From the NCBI GenBank assembly GCA_963585895.1, contig OY757921.1, positions 83,645,439 through 83,709,438 on the forward strand: 64,000 bases of DNA, written 5' to 3'. Within the stretch, counting starts at the first letter, position 1. Each line of letters starts with the position of its first letter. A model generated the notes under the pieces. It saw only the letters and a list, made by a program, of their open reading frames with translations, did no database searches and was not told the DNA's origin. Of the stretch, positions 21,491 through 31,441 are shown piece by piece. A program made the position numbers and the translations under genes. Source of the DNA: Sepioteuthis lessoniana (taxonomy: Eukaryota; Mollusca; Cephalopoda; Myopsida; Loliginidae).

Positions 21491-21793
21491 GAATTATTCT
21501 AAACACAGAGCCGGGGTAATTCTAAACACAGATCCAGAACATTTCTTAATACAGATCAAGAATAATTCTAAACACAGATCCAGAATAATTCTTAGCACAG
21601 ATCCAGAATGATTCTTAACACAGATCCAGAATGATTCTTAGCACAGATCCAAAACAATTCTCAACACAGATCCAGAATAACTCTGAACACAGATCCAGAA
21701 TAATTCTTGACGGAGATCCAGAATAATTCTTAACACCAATCCAGATTAATTCTCAACTGAGATCCAGAATTATTCTAAACACAGATCCAGAAT
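21491..21793. repeat. 23-bp minisatellite, about 13 copies
   Basis: The unit is close to AATTCTAAACACAGATCCAG plus AAT. Units differ at several positions (AACACAG, AGCACAG, GACGGAG), so the array is not freshly expanded. There are no spacers between units, hence not CRISPR-like. Confidence 0.95.
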
Positions 21794-22024
21794 CAGTTCA
21801 TTCAATCTAATCAATCCAAAACATTTGGTTTTTATCTCAGTAACAAACACTTTGTTGATTATTGGGACCTCGGTGAAAAAAGAGATGCCATATTTGACAC
21901 TTTATAGGCATTCAAAATTATTCAAAAAGAATATGTATGCAAAGAATACTTGCTTTACTTTGTAATATCCATTTATTTTAAATGTTACCATTTCTCAAGG
22001 AATTTCTTTAAGATATTCTGATCT

Positions 22025-22339
22025 TACTTTTAAGTATTGGTCTCCAGTTGTTGGGTCGCTCTTCGGCCGGACGTGTTTGATCTTGGCACGGATCTGGCCG
22101 AGTGTGCCTTGGTACTGGTTATTTCCTTCAGCCTCAGGGGGCCACCCCCCAGGCTTTACCCCATTCGAGGGTTGGGTTTATTGCCCGGCGCCTGAGGCCC
22201 CCCTAATAAGAGGAATGTTGACGGGGACGTAGGTATCTTTGGCAATGCTGGGCGCGTATAGGCTTTGCCCTGCGTTCGGACCCACCTTAAAAAGGCCTTG
22301 TGCCATATTCGTCCGGTGGTCGGACGGATGATAAATCAC
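22025..22339 (-). mobile_element. H-family G+C-rich retroposon with 15-bp target duplication
   Basis: AAGATATTCTGATCT is exact at 22010-22024 and 22340-22354. Between them is a G+C-rich block (GCTCTTCGGCCGGACGTG, CAGCCTCAGGGGGCCACCCC, TTGCCCGGCGCCTGAGGCCC, AAAAAGGCCTTGTGCCATAT) which, read on the minus strand, is collinear with 11847-12151. The palindromic word GGCGCC is kept in both. No frame or pol III promoter recognised. Confidence 0.88.
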
Positions 22340-22354
22340 AAGATATTCTGATCT

Positions 22355-22800
22355 CTATCTGCCAACACATTACTGGAACCTTCTTCAGCTGGTCTCCATA
22401 GTATCAGTTATGCTTTCTTTTAATGAAAATAACTTTTTTTAATTACCTGTGGGAGATTCCAGGAATGTGTTAACAGGAATGGTGAACACGTGGACTTTGT
22501 TTGAAATTATATCATAAAGGTGGTTCCATAAGGGTGTTAACATATTTTTTAATCACCCTGTATTAATTTACTAATTGACACATTTTTTAGCTCAGTTAAT
22601 CTATTTTATTTTTTGTTGCATAAACTTTATTAATCAATCCATCATTTGGTTGTTCAATTGAATTTAGAAAACCACTAAGGTGTGGAAAATAGATATATCA
22701 GATCATTGAATTAGTAATACTGGAAAAAATATCAGAAATTTTTATTTAATAAGAATCTATTTATTAGTATAAATTTCTTCATTACTGATATCTTTTCTTT
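22355..22800. other. Unassigned AT-rich DNA
   Basis: No family or frame recognised. Confidence 0.4.
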
Positions 22801-22804
22801 TCTT

Positions 22805-23000
22805 AGGCTTGTTGCTTTACCAAAGTTAGAAAACTGAGTCTGCCTAACTATTTACCCATAGCTAGGAGAAGTAGAGGTGGGTCCATGCCTTTCTCAAGAG
22901 CATTAGCATGAAGTGAAATGTGAACAACCTAGTCCAGGGTTTGAACTTAGACTGCTGATTTCATTTCCTATGGTGATAACCATAACACTAAGCGTACTTC
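22805..23000 (-). repeat. A-family SINE, tail missing
   Basis: Body (CTATTTACCCATAGCTAGGA, CATGCCTTTCTCAAGAG), B box (complement CAAACCCTGG) and head (GATAACCATAACACTAAG) are present; the TTGACCTTGTGTCA tail is not. Confidence 0.8.
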
Positions 23001-23096
23001 CTGATACTGTTTTTATAAATTGTTTGTTTTTAAGGTGTAGAATGTCAAAGGGGCTGTTTCCACCTTTGTGACAGTGAACGAGAGTCTGTTGGAATT

Positions 23097-23722
23097 TAGG
23101 AATTAACAATAAAACTCCCAACTGGCTGTTGACTCATCGGCTGCCACATACAAAATGTATAAACACGTCGCTACACATCGGCTCCACGCACCCATCCGGT
23201 TAGAAATCAGAAAAAGAGAAAAATAATAAAAATTAAAGTCGCCAATGGGAAGTGGTCACGCCAAAAATGAGAAGGATTGTGGAATGACGAGTTCGGAGCC
23301 GGTGGGGAGAGATAAATACTCGGGATTTCTGTGAACCGAGTCAGTGAGGACAAAAGAGACCCAAGGAAGCACATAGATACAGTGATCAGTCGTGAAGTAA
23401 CGTCCACCCTCGAGTTAAGAGCTGAAACTACTTTTCTGCTTGTTCCACTACTTGACCATAAAAGAAAGAGAAGAAAAGAAAAAAGGAATAAGTACTCTTT
23501 AAAAACATTTTCCTCCTTTCCCCTTTTTCCTAACCTCTGACTTTCCACCACTTTGAAAATTTACTACTTGTAAAAGGGCACTTCTAAACATTCAAATCCA
23601 AGTTGACGCTTTATTGTTTTATAAAGATTGTTTAAATTTTAGATGTTCCTTGTTTGTCTTGTTGTAAATGAAGTTTTTCTGATTGTATGTTGAAACACTC
23701 CAAACCAACCAAAAAGGCCACA
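23097..23722 (+). mobile_element. Solo LTR with AGTC target duplication
   Basis: Starts TGTTGGAATTTAGGAATTAA and ends AAAAAGGCCACA, with AGTC at 23093-23096 and 23723-23726. It is collinear with 52109-52748 over its whole length. A TATAAACAC motif at about 23159 and AATAA-type words further on agree with a plus-strand LTR, although this is weak. The minus strand has a 114-codon frame that is also open in the second copy. No gag or pol is present on either side, so recombination to a solo LTR is likely. Confidence 0.88.
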
Positions 23723-24266
23723 AGTCAAATGGAGATTCCAGCAGAAAGAGAGCAAGACTTTGTTTGGCATGTAGAGCAGAGAAATAAGAAAACTTACCTT
23801 AAATTTGATGCCGGTGAAAATCGAGAAAATGTAGAATATTAGTGAGCGGAATATGTAGAGATGAGGCCTACATCGTTTGCAAATTTTTGTTGCATAAAAG
23901 TAGGCTCGGAAAAAAAACACGACGACTGACACCCAGTGAGTTAGTGATTAATTGGAGAGTAGAAGAGAGAAAGAAATGACCGGACGAACGAGAAACAAAT
24001 TTGGGAGTTAAGATACTCTGCCCGTAAAACGGCGAACTAGTATTATCGACCCGACCCCTTCAGAAACGAACTTTTTATTTTGAAAGGCAACCTTTTAAAT
24101 TTATGAGAAAATAAGTTGTACCTAATGTATTTAAAAGTGTTTCTGCTTGAATATATATAAAAGAAGGTTGTGTTTGAGAATATTTTATGGAAGGTTGTGT
24201 TTGAATGTATTTTCTGAAAAATCAAAGGACACATATATATTGATAATTTCATTTTCTCACAATTAT

Positions 24267-24508
24267 CATATTTGCCAACCCCTCCGCTCGGGCAGCATAT
24301 GACACAAGGTCAATTTTTAAGCAGAGTTTGATCGGTTTGAATTCAGAGTTTTCCTTCTCCTAGACTAGTTGCCTCACCAAGGCTGAAGAACCTAGTCTGT
24401 CCTACTATTTACCCATAGCTGGAGGGAGAACAATTGGATTCATACCTTTCCCGAAGTTATTAGTGCTATGTGAAATGCAATCAGTCTCGTCCAGGATTTG
24501 AACTCGTT
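24267..24508 (-). repeat. A-family SINE, head-truncated, 10-bp target duplication
   Basis: TCACAATTAT is exact at 24257-24266 and 24509-24518. The copy has tail and body and stops in the B-box region (GGATTTGAACTCGT), so 5' truncation happened at insertion. Confidence 0.9.
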
Positions 24509-24557
24509 TCACAATTATAGACATCAAAACGTAATGATAATTGCAAATATCTATATA

Positions 24558-25608
24558 CGAGGTGCTTTCAATAAGTTTCCAGCCTTTTTTTTTCACGCAT
24601 TTAAAATTGTTGTAGACTCTTAAAAATTCACTATGTTATTGCTATACATCTTATGAGATGACTGACTAATTTTTATGATTTTAGGTTCAAATGAACAGCT
24701 ACAGCAGGAATTGGAATACACCCTACTAAAGCCTGATTGTCACAACTGGTGAATTTCAAAAATGCAATCTGGAAGTGAGGACATCAGTTTTTGAGTGGGA
24801 ACTGTACATACAGTTATTCCCGAGGAACTGAAGATGCTGAAGATTTGCGCAAAGTTTGTCCCAACAGTGCTCAGAGAAGATCAGAAAGAAAGACGTCATG
24901 ACAACAGGGAAATTGTCGAGCTGATCAATTCAGATCCCACAATTCTTGATGCTCCGGTGACCTGTGATGAAAGCTGGATCTACTGCTATGACCCAGAGAC
25001 CAACAAACAGAGTTCCTAGTGGAAGCATGCTGGTTCTCCCAGATCCAAGAAGGCCTGACAGAGCAAATCTACCCAGAAACTTTTGATGATCCCTTTTTTT
25101 GGCAGCACTGGCATGATCTACATTCACTGGGTTCCCACTGGACCAACAGTCAACAAGGAATACTATGTTGAGGTTTTAAGGGAGTTCAGGAAGAGATTCC
25201 ATCAGAAGAGGCCAGCACCCTTCAAATTGGGTCAGTGGCATTTCCATCAGGATAATGCACCAGTCCACAACTCCATACTTGTCACAGACTATTTAACCAA
25301 GATGGGCATAAAGACAGTTGCTCACTCCCCTATAGTCCAGAGCTTGCTCCCTGTGACTTTTGGTAATTCCCAAAGCTCACAGGCTGTAGTTATAAGACAA
25401 TTAAGGAGATGAAAGAGGCTGTGATGAAGGTCAATGATATGCTCACCCAAGAGGACTTTGATGGGGCCTTCCGGAAGTTGTTGGAATGGTACAACAAGTG
25501 TATTGCAGCCAAAGGAGATTACTTCAAAGGGGACTAGAGTTTCATGTGTGTACTATCAATAAAAGTGCCCATACGAAAAAAGTCTGGCAACTTATTTAAT
25601 GAACCTTG
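24558..25608 (+). mobile_element. Mariner element, catalytic part kept, HTH deleted
   Basis: Ends CGAGGTGC and CCTTG with TA on both sides (24556-24557, 25609-25610) and TTTCCAGNC...TTTTTT inverted repeats. Readable protein: EELKMLKICAKFVPTVLRED, VTCDESWIYCYDPET (first Asp), an in-frame stop TAG at 25017-25019 where Gln is normal, IPFFGSTGMIYIHWVPTG, GQWHFHQDNAPVHNSILVTD (second Asp), then a one-base deletion near 25331 before APCDFW (third Asp). With the frame followed across the deletion the Asp spacing is 34, as in mariners. About 120 bp coding for the HTH is missing near 24778-24800. Confidence 0.92.
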
Positions 25609-25962
25609 TATCTTATTGGATGTTATTACTTGACAAATACTTTAGAGTATCATCTTGCTCAATATTGGAGATTTAAATTAAAGGAAACACATATATATTG
25701 ATAATTTTATTTTCTCTCAACTATTGACATCAAAATGTAATGATAATTGCAATATCCATATATCTTATTGGAAGTTATTACTTGATAAATGCTTCGGAGT
25801 ATCATCTTGCTCAATATTGGAGATTGTCTAAAATTATCTTTGACTGCAAAGAATGTTGACATTTTTGAGTTCTTATCAAACAACTGGTCTCAGGATGCTG
25901 CTAATCAGTTCATGCCTATGTTTCTAATTTTTCTGTTTGTATGAAATTTTGTTATTTTTAAA

Positions 25963-26232
25963 GTAAAGTAAAAGTTGGTGACCATAGTCGATGGCGACCA
26001 GAAGGCTCCTTTTTTAATAGCTACTACACCTAGGTGTAGGGGAGGGCGCTACTCCTTTCCCTGGATTGCTCCACTTTGCCCTTGATATGTACCTTATATT
26101 GCTGAGTGTTAAGCAAGGAGGTATCAAGTACCATTTTTAAAGTCTTTGGTATGACACGAGCTGGGATTGATCCCAGGTCTCCCAGACCATTAATGAACAA
26201 TCTACCCACTTGGCCAATGACCCGGTTTGTTA
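25963..26232 (-). repeat. D-family SINE
   Basis: Complete in minus orientation: tail AGTAAAGTAAAAGTTGGTGA on the left, GCTACTACACCTAGGTGTAG, AAGCAAGGAGGTATCAAGTA, B box (complement of GGGATTGATCCCAG with one change) and a head ending TTGGCCAATGA. Confidence 0.9.
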
Positions 26233-26339
26233 TTATTAACTATAAATCAAAAGAGATACATTAAATCTTACAATCTTAATTATCAAGTCAAAATTTAAGG
26301 TTATAAATATCAAAAAATAATGTTTAATTATAATTTATT

Positions 26340-26785
26340 TAATAAGTCATATACTGTTCACTAATCTCTTTCTGATTATTCACAAGTTTCATAAAACTGA
26401 TTTTGTAAAAGATTTTTCTTTTAGAGAAAAAATATGTAATGAAGATATTTTCGACCTTTTCATTCTTTTTAAAAAGTGATCCATGAAGATGGTTCTGTAA
26501 ACTCTGGAAATGGTGGTAATCAAATGGTACAAGATCTGGAGAATAAGCATCGTGTGAAATTCTTTGCCAGCTTTTCAGCTTTTCAATCACTTCAAATGTG
26601 ATCTTCGCTGTAAAGAGCTGCACATTATCATGATAGAGTATCCGTCCTTTGTGATTAATCAAACTGAACTCCTTCTCTTTCTAAACATTGTTTAAATACA
26701 CAAACTACTGACAATAGAAGTTCTGCTGTAATCATAACATTCAAACCAAAATGTTGCGATGCCACCAAAGAATTGCCAAAGCTTC
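26340..26785 (-). pseudogene. Second mariner family, transposase relic
   Basis: The 107-codon frame 26339-26662 contains GRILYHDNVQLFTAKITFEV (second Asp in HDN) and AYSPDLVPFDYHHFQSLQNH (third Asp in the PFD position), then a typical C-terminal FFSKRKIFY. Upstream on the minus strand further remnants (LINHKG, QQNFYCQ) are interrupted by stops. The sequence is distinct from the CGAGG mariner above, closer to the family with YHLFxSLQNHL. No terminal repeats identified. Confidence 0.85.
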
Positions 26786-27230
26786 CCTTAAGTAGAAGTT
26801 CATTTTAGTTCTTGCTTTAACCTCATTGTCTGGATTAAGTCATTGTCAGCGTTTTATTTTATTCTTATAAAAAATAAAATAATCCATTTTTCCTCACTGG
26901 TCACTAATCAGTCCAAAAATAATGAGATGCTTCCACAAGAGTTTAGATGTCCAGTTTTGATTTGTATTGAGTTTCTGTCAAATCATGGGTATCCCATTTT
27001 CCAAGTTGTTGTAAGTGACATGGAATATTTCACATTACTCTTGTAGCATTATTGCTTTTTATAAACTTACTAGAAGACCTACCAAGCATTTCCTGGGTAG
27101 AGGGAATTATGATAGAGCTCCCATTTTCCAAGTTTAGGTACTTTTACAAGTTGTTACAGTTGACATTGTATATTTCACATTACTCTTGTTGCATTATTGC
27201 TTTTTATAAACTTACTTTTACTATAAAATA
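26785..27230. other. Unassigned with a 60-bp direct echo
   Basis: TATTTCACATTACTCTTG-TGCATTATTGCTTTTTATAA occurs at about 27025 and 27170, each after TTCCAAGTT. Otherwise nothing recognised. Confidence 0.45.
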
Positions 27231-27237
27231 AAAAAGT

Positions 27238-27482
27238 TTTGCTTGGCTTGGTTTCTTTGTTTAATGGCATATCAACCTTTGTAGGTTATTTAATGCCAAA
27301 GCCATTCTCGTAGAAGAACAGTAGTTATACTATTTAACCCACGGCTGGAAGGATAAGAGGGTTCATACCTTTCCTAAAGGTATTTGCCCAAAAGTGAACA
27401 TAATAGCATGACTGGAGTTCAAACTTGCTTACTACAATTCTGCCGTTCAGCATTTTAACCATTACACCATGAGGACACCCCC
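27238..27482 (-). repeat. B-family SINE
   Basis: Left: GGTTTCTTTGTTTAATGGCA then ATATCAACC, loop, GGTTATTTAATGCC (hairpin). Right: GAGTTCAAACTTGC region (complement side) and CATTACACCATGAGGAC, the complement of GTCCTCATGGTGTAATG. Full length. Confidence 0.88.
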
Positions 27483-27494
27483 GCAAAAATAAAA

Positions 27495-27795
27495 AATATA
27501 TTTCTTCCAAGCTATAGCTGTGTCAATACTATTGTATACATGTACTACAAGAATGCTAAAAAAAATGGATAGAGAAAAAGCTAGATGAGAACTACACAAG
27601 AATGCTACAAGCTTTTTTGAACAAATCCTGGAAGCAACACCCCACAAAACAACAGCTGTATGGCCACTTTCTTCCCATCTCAGGAAATATCCTAGCAAGA
27701 TAAACAAGACATGTGGAATGCTGCTGTAAAAGCAAGGACAAAGTCATAAGTGATGTTCTTCCATGAACCCCTACTCAAGGATGTGACAGCATCTG
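27495..27795 (+). pseudogene. R fragment, internally deleted, no tail
   Basis: Reads CTTCCAAGCTATAGCTGTGT (the FFQAxxV region), ACAAGAATGCTACAAGC, AACAAATCCTGGAAGCAACA, CCCCACAAAACAACAGCTGT and AGCAAGGACAAAGTCATAAG. Stops and deletions throughout, and the trinucleotide tail is not present. Confidence 0.75.
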
Positions 27796-28064
27796 CCAAC
27801 CAGCAAGTATTGCTTTGGGAAGAGTATGATATTGCGGATCCATGGCGACATTAATTGGTGATAATTCAAAGTGCATTACAACAATAAAATCCCATAAAAC
27901 ATTGACAAATATTTCTTTGGGTCAAGTTCCATTTTGACCTGAGCTATGATGTTTTATTATCATTAATGTATTTTAGAATAGCAAAAATATCATTCAATTT
28001 TAATTATTGGATGACTGAGATCCAATATATTCTTTAATATTTCAGAATAATTAGATTGCACAGT

Positions 28065-28622
28065 CAGCTGGGGCTGTAGAATACACTGACTGCACCTCTG
28101 CAGAGGGGTAAGACCCTCCCTAACGAGTGTCCTGATAATGACACTAAACAATCTGATGGTGAGGTTCCAGCAGTGCTGGAGCTTGGGGAATGCGGAGTAC
28201 CCCTTCATTGCCATGGTTCCCAGGTCCACTCTGGCCCGGAGTGGTAGCACCTGATAGGGCCCTATCTATGGGTTAAATAGAACTAACAGCATACTTATGC
28301 TAAAATGAATTGAGTAAACTGAATAGCTTGAAATAGAAATGTTTTTTACTTACATTTAAACTGTGTGCTTATGCTTAACTGAATTATTTCAAATAGAACA
28401 GTTTTTCGACATTAAAACTGTATTTACACTTAAGTGAATTATTACATATAACTGCTTAAATAGTTTGAAATGGAAATGTTTTTGACAATTAAACTGTGTA
28501 CTTATGCTAAACTGATCTGTTTTCAATAGAACAGATTATTTACATAAAAATGGATTCGGCGTTAAATAACCTACAAAGGTTGATACGCCATAAAACCAAA
28601 CAAACAAACTAACAAACAAACA
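28065..28622 (+). repeat. C-family retroposon, full-length representative
   Basis: Head 28065-28300: CAGTCAGCTGGGGCTGTAG, GACTGCACCTCTGCAGAGGG, CCAGCAGTGCTGGAG (a small hairpin), TGGTTCCCAGGTCCACTC, CTGATAGGGCCCTATCTAT. AT-rich monomers 28300-28550: repeated TTAAACTGTG, TTATGCTAAACTGA and TTGAAATAGAA words, about 55 bp apart. Tail hairpin 28557-28590: GGCGTTAAATAACC, loop, GGTTGATACGCC, then AAAC repeats. No frame and no tRNA-like boxes recognised in the head. It is almost identical to 56640-57217. Confidence 0.93.
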
Positions 28623-28791
28623 GAATAATTAGAATATTAAACTATTGGTTTTTCTTGCATGTTTCATAAATGGAAATGTATCATCAACACAGGTGTTGAA
28701 ATGAGAACTTTGCTCTTTCCTCAAAACAGAATGATATCAGTATTGTATGAAAAATAAAATACTCTTAAGGAATCACTAATTAACATTTCAG

Positions 28792-28792
<1 letters not shown>

Positions 28793-28822
<30 letters not shown>

Positions 28823-28939
28823 CTTTCAGTTTGTTCATATTTATCTTTTAATCCATCTCAGTCTTTTCTTATCTATCTATCTATCTATCTATCCCTATTC
28901 AGTTTGGTTATATCTATCTATCTATCTATCTCAGTCTGT

Positions 28940-28979
<40 letters not shown>

Positions 28980-29032
28980 CTATCTATTCCAGTCTGTTCA
29001 TATCTATCTCTACCTATTAAAGTCTGTTTGAA

Positions 29033-29063
<31 letters not shown>

Positions 29064-29170
29064 ATATATATATATACCTTTCTATTCCAGTTTATTCATA
29101 TCTATCTTTCCATCTTTCCATCTATCTATCTGTCTCAGTCTGTTCATCTTTCTCTCTCTCTCTTTCTCTG
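28793..29170. repeat. TATC/TC compound microsatellite
   Basis: Alternating (TATC)n, (TC)n and (TA)n blocks spaced by CAGTCTGTTCATATCTATC-like words that recur about every 70 to 90 bp. Confidence 0.92.
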
Positions 29171-29187
29171 TCAATCCATCTAGTTAT

Positions 29188-29302
29188 TTATCATCCGTCC
29201 CACCACCGGGCGAATATGGCACAAGGCCTTTTTAAGGTGGGTCCGGTCGCAGGGCAGAAGCCCGCACGTGTCCGGCATTGCCAAAAATACCTATGGCCCT
29301 GT
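29188..29302 (+). repeat. H-family fragment within the microsatellite
   Basis: TTTATCATCCGTCCCACC, CGAATATGGCACAAGGCC and GTCCGGCATTGCC match the 5' third of H (minus strand of 22025-22339). It breaks off at CTATGGCCCTGTCAATCCAT, returning to the flanking TC-rich sequence. Confidence 0.8.
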
Positions 29303-29359
29303 CAATCCATCTATCAATTCCAGTCTGTTCATATCTATCTATATCTATTCAAGTTTAAA

Positions 29360-29394
<35 letters not shown>

Positions 29395-29475
29395 CTTTCT
29401 ATTCCAGTTTATTCATATCTATCTTTCTATCTTTCCATCTATCTCTCTATCCCAGTCTGTTCATATCTCTCTATC
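29300..29475. repeat. TATC/TC microsatellite, continued
   Basis: Same compound repeat as before the H fragment. Confidence 0.9.
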
Positions 29476-29477
29476 TC

Positions 29478-29702
29478 AAACATGGTGTAATGGATAAAGG
29501 GCTTGACCGCAACTGTGAAGCAAGTGAGTTCAAACTCAAGTTATGCAATTACATTTACTTTTGGGCTAATGCCCTGAAGAAAGGTAGTGAACACCTTTAC
29601 CCTCCTGACTATGCCTTCAATAGTATTACTGCTTTTCTTATACAAGGATGGCTTTGGTATTAAATAACCCACCAAGGTTTATATGCCATTGAACAAACAA
29701 AG
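29478..29702 (+). repeat. B-family SINE
   Basis: Head ACATGGTGTAATGGATAAAG, B box GAGTTCAAACTCAAG, body GCAATTACATTTACTTTTGG, tail hairpin TTAAATAACC, loop, GGTTTATATGCC. Confidence 0.88.
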
Positions 29703-29727
29703 AAATCATATCTATCACCCTGTTGGT

Positions 29728-30064
29728 GGGGCTTAGAATATGCTGACTATATTCCTTACAGAGGAGTAAGTCCCCTCAAAAAAGGGGTGTCCTGAGTATA
29801 GCACTAAACTGCATGTAATGGTGAGGCTCCAGTTCCATTATTTCCTGGTCCACTTTGACTGACACCATTAGTATCTGTTAGGGTCCCATCTATGAATCAA
29901 ATAGATCTCTTTAGAAATTACTAGTATTTGATAAGACCATGTGCAAAACAAAACCTTTTAAAAAACAATACAAAAAATGTAAATATGAATGTACGATGAA
30001 TGCATTTCCCTAACTTCTTGGTATAAAACAACCCTAGATGGGTTAACATGCCATTAAAATAAAT
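29728..30064 (+). repeat. C-family retroposon, subfamily with AACCCTAGATGGGTT tail
   Basis: Head starts CCTGTTGGTGGGGCTTAGAA; monomers are short; the 3' hairpin is ATAAAACAACCC, loop, GGGTTAACATGCC. Groups with the copy at 415. Confidence 0.82.
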
Positions 30065-30069
30065 CTATC

Positions 30070-30135
30070 ATCTATCTTGTTCTGTTCACATCTATCTATC
30101 TATCTATCTGTTTGTATTGATCTACTTCAGTCTAT
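30070..30135. repeat. TATC microsatellite
   Basis: Short ATCTATC tract between C and D elements. Confidence 0.85.
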
Positions 30136-30147
30136 CAATATCTATCC

Positions 30148-30410
30148 ATTAGGCTGGCAGTTCGAGTGTTTGCCAAAGGCCTGGGAGACTAGGGTTCAAT
30201 CCTAGGTTGAGTCATACCAAAGACTCTAAAAAGGGTACTTGATGCCTCCTTGCTTAACACTCAGCATTATAAGGTATGGATCAAGGGTAAAGTGGAGCAG
30301 TCCCAGGAAAGGAGTAGCGTCATTCTCTACACCTTGGTGTAGTAGCTATTGAAAAGGGAGCCTTCAGCTCTCCCTTGGCTAAGGTTGCCGACTTTACTTA
30401 CTTTAATATC
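30148..30410 (+). repeat. D-family SINE, full-length representative
   Basis: tRNA-like head CATTAGGCTGGCAGTTCG, B box GGGTTCAATCCTAGG at about 30191, GTCATACCAAAGACTC, CTTGATGCCTCCTTGCTTAA, GGATCAAGGGTAAAGTGGAG, CACCTTGGTGTAGTAGCTAT, and the tail GTTGCCGACTTTACTTACTT. Confidence 0.92.
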
Positions 30411-30649
30411 TATCTATCTGAATGTATAAAGACATATTTTAAAAACTTTTTGGTGCATTAGATATTTTACAGGAAATGTTTTCCCTTCTGAAATCTCTCT
30501 CTCACACACTATCCCTCTCTCTTTCTATCCCTCTCATTATATATATTTCTGGTTGTTCCTTCTGAATTATTGCCTTCTTTAAACTTATAGGGAATTACAT
30601 ATCTTATATCCTCCAAAGATTCATCCATTTTTAGGATTGTTCTATCTGT

Positions 30650-31190
30650 AGGATTTAGAATATACCAATGGTGTCACTTGCAGATGAGGAGTAACACCCT
30701 GTCCTCCACAAAAAAAGGTGTCCTACATATTATCATCATCATCATATCGGGCTGGTAGCACAGATATCCCTGACTCTCTGTCGCCACTTTTCCCTATCAT
30801 TCATCGCCTCAGGCAGGTCTTCTGAACAACATCCCGTATCCTCACATAGTTGCTGAATGTAAGTTCGTGCTGGTCATCCTGCTTTTGCATGGCCATTTGT
30901 GGGGGTCCATAACAATACATCACTTATGAGTTCGTCCCTGCTTCTCCAGCAGTGTCCTGCATGTCTGGTTCATCTAACTTGAATAGTTTTCGTGATAGGA
31001 GCCGTACAGTTGGTGTCTTGTGGGGTGTTGCCACCAGGACTTGTTCAAGATATTATACTAAACTGAATCTAATGGTGAAACTTTGGTCTTGGGGCTTTGA
31101 GGAGTGTGGAGTATCTCTTCATTGACACTATTTCCAGGTCCGCTCTGACTAGGATTGATGGAACAGTTGTATTTAATCCATACATGGGAC
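30650..31190 (+). repeat. C-family retroposon split by an R insertion
   Basis: Left part 30655-30733 (GGATTTAGAATATACCAATG, GGTGTCCTACATATTAT), right part 31050-31190 (ATATTATACTAAACTGAATC, TTCCAGGTCCGCTCTGACT). Joined, they give a normal C head. The tail is not seen. Confidence 0.82.
30734..31049 (-). pseudogene. R insertion with 7-bp target duplication
   Basis: ATATTAT stands at 30727-30733 and 31050-31056. The insert starts with CATCATCATCAT (its 3' tail) and stops at the codons for LNKSW, so only about 315 bp of the LINE's 3' end was copied. Coding sense is broken by frameshifts. Confidence 0.88.
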
Positions 31191-31204
31191 CTTAAACGCT
31201 TCTA

Positions 31205-31440
31205 TCATTTACTAAGGATTATTATCACTATTACTTCTCTGAGGGTTTTTCACACCCGCATAAGTGGATGGTTTTCCACTGGAGTGTGAGTGACAGTAAG
31301 TCTCCTCAAGTCTCCAGGATTATTTTCCGTTTTCTGGCTGATCTTAATTATGCCGAAGTTTGGATAGTCTCTACTTGTCCTCTTATTTCTAAGTCGTCTA
31401 GTTCCTTTACCAAAAGCCTATAGTGATTATTATTATTTCA
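31205..31440 (-). pseudogene. Second LINE type: ORF2 C-terminal fragment, copy 1
   Basis: CACTGGAGTGTGAGTGACAG, CTCCTCAAGTCTCCAGGATT, CTGGCTGATCTTAATTATGC and CTTATTTCTAAGTCGTCTAG align with 32105-32235, which encodes ETIQ-type and RILRRVLE-type C-terminal sequence on the minus strand. Diverged and broken. Confidence 0.7.
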
Positions 31441-31441
31441 C

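Larger units (their letters stand above)
24219..25900 (+). repeat. F-family repeat, two direct copies, first one twice interrupted
   Basis: Copy 1 is made of 24219-24266, 24519-24557 and 25609-25675; copy 2 runs uninterrupted from about 25676. Shared words in order: ACACATATATATTGATAATT, GACATCAAAA, GTAATGATAATTGCAA, TATCTTATTGGA, GTTATTACTTGA, GTATCATCTTGCTCAATATT, GGAGAT. Copy 2 thus shows the undisturbed state of copy 1. A related segment is at 60500-60612. Confidence 0.85.

Noticed and set aside
21491-21793. CRISPR-like array
   Set aside because: Units are contiguous 23-bp repeats without spacers, in a eukaryotic setting; it is a minisatellite.
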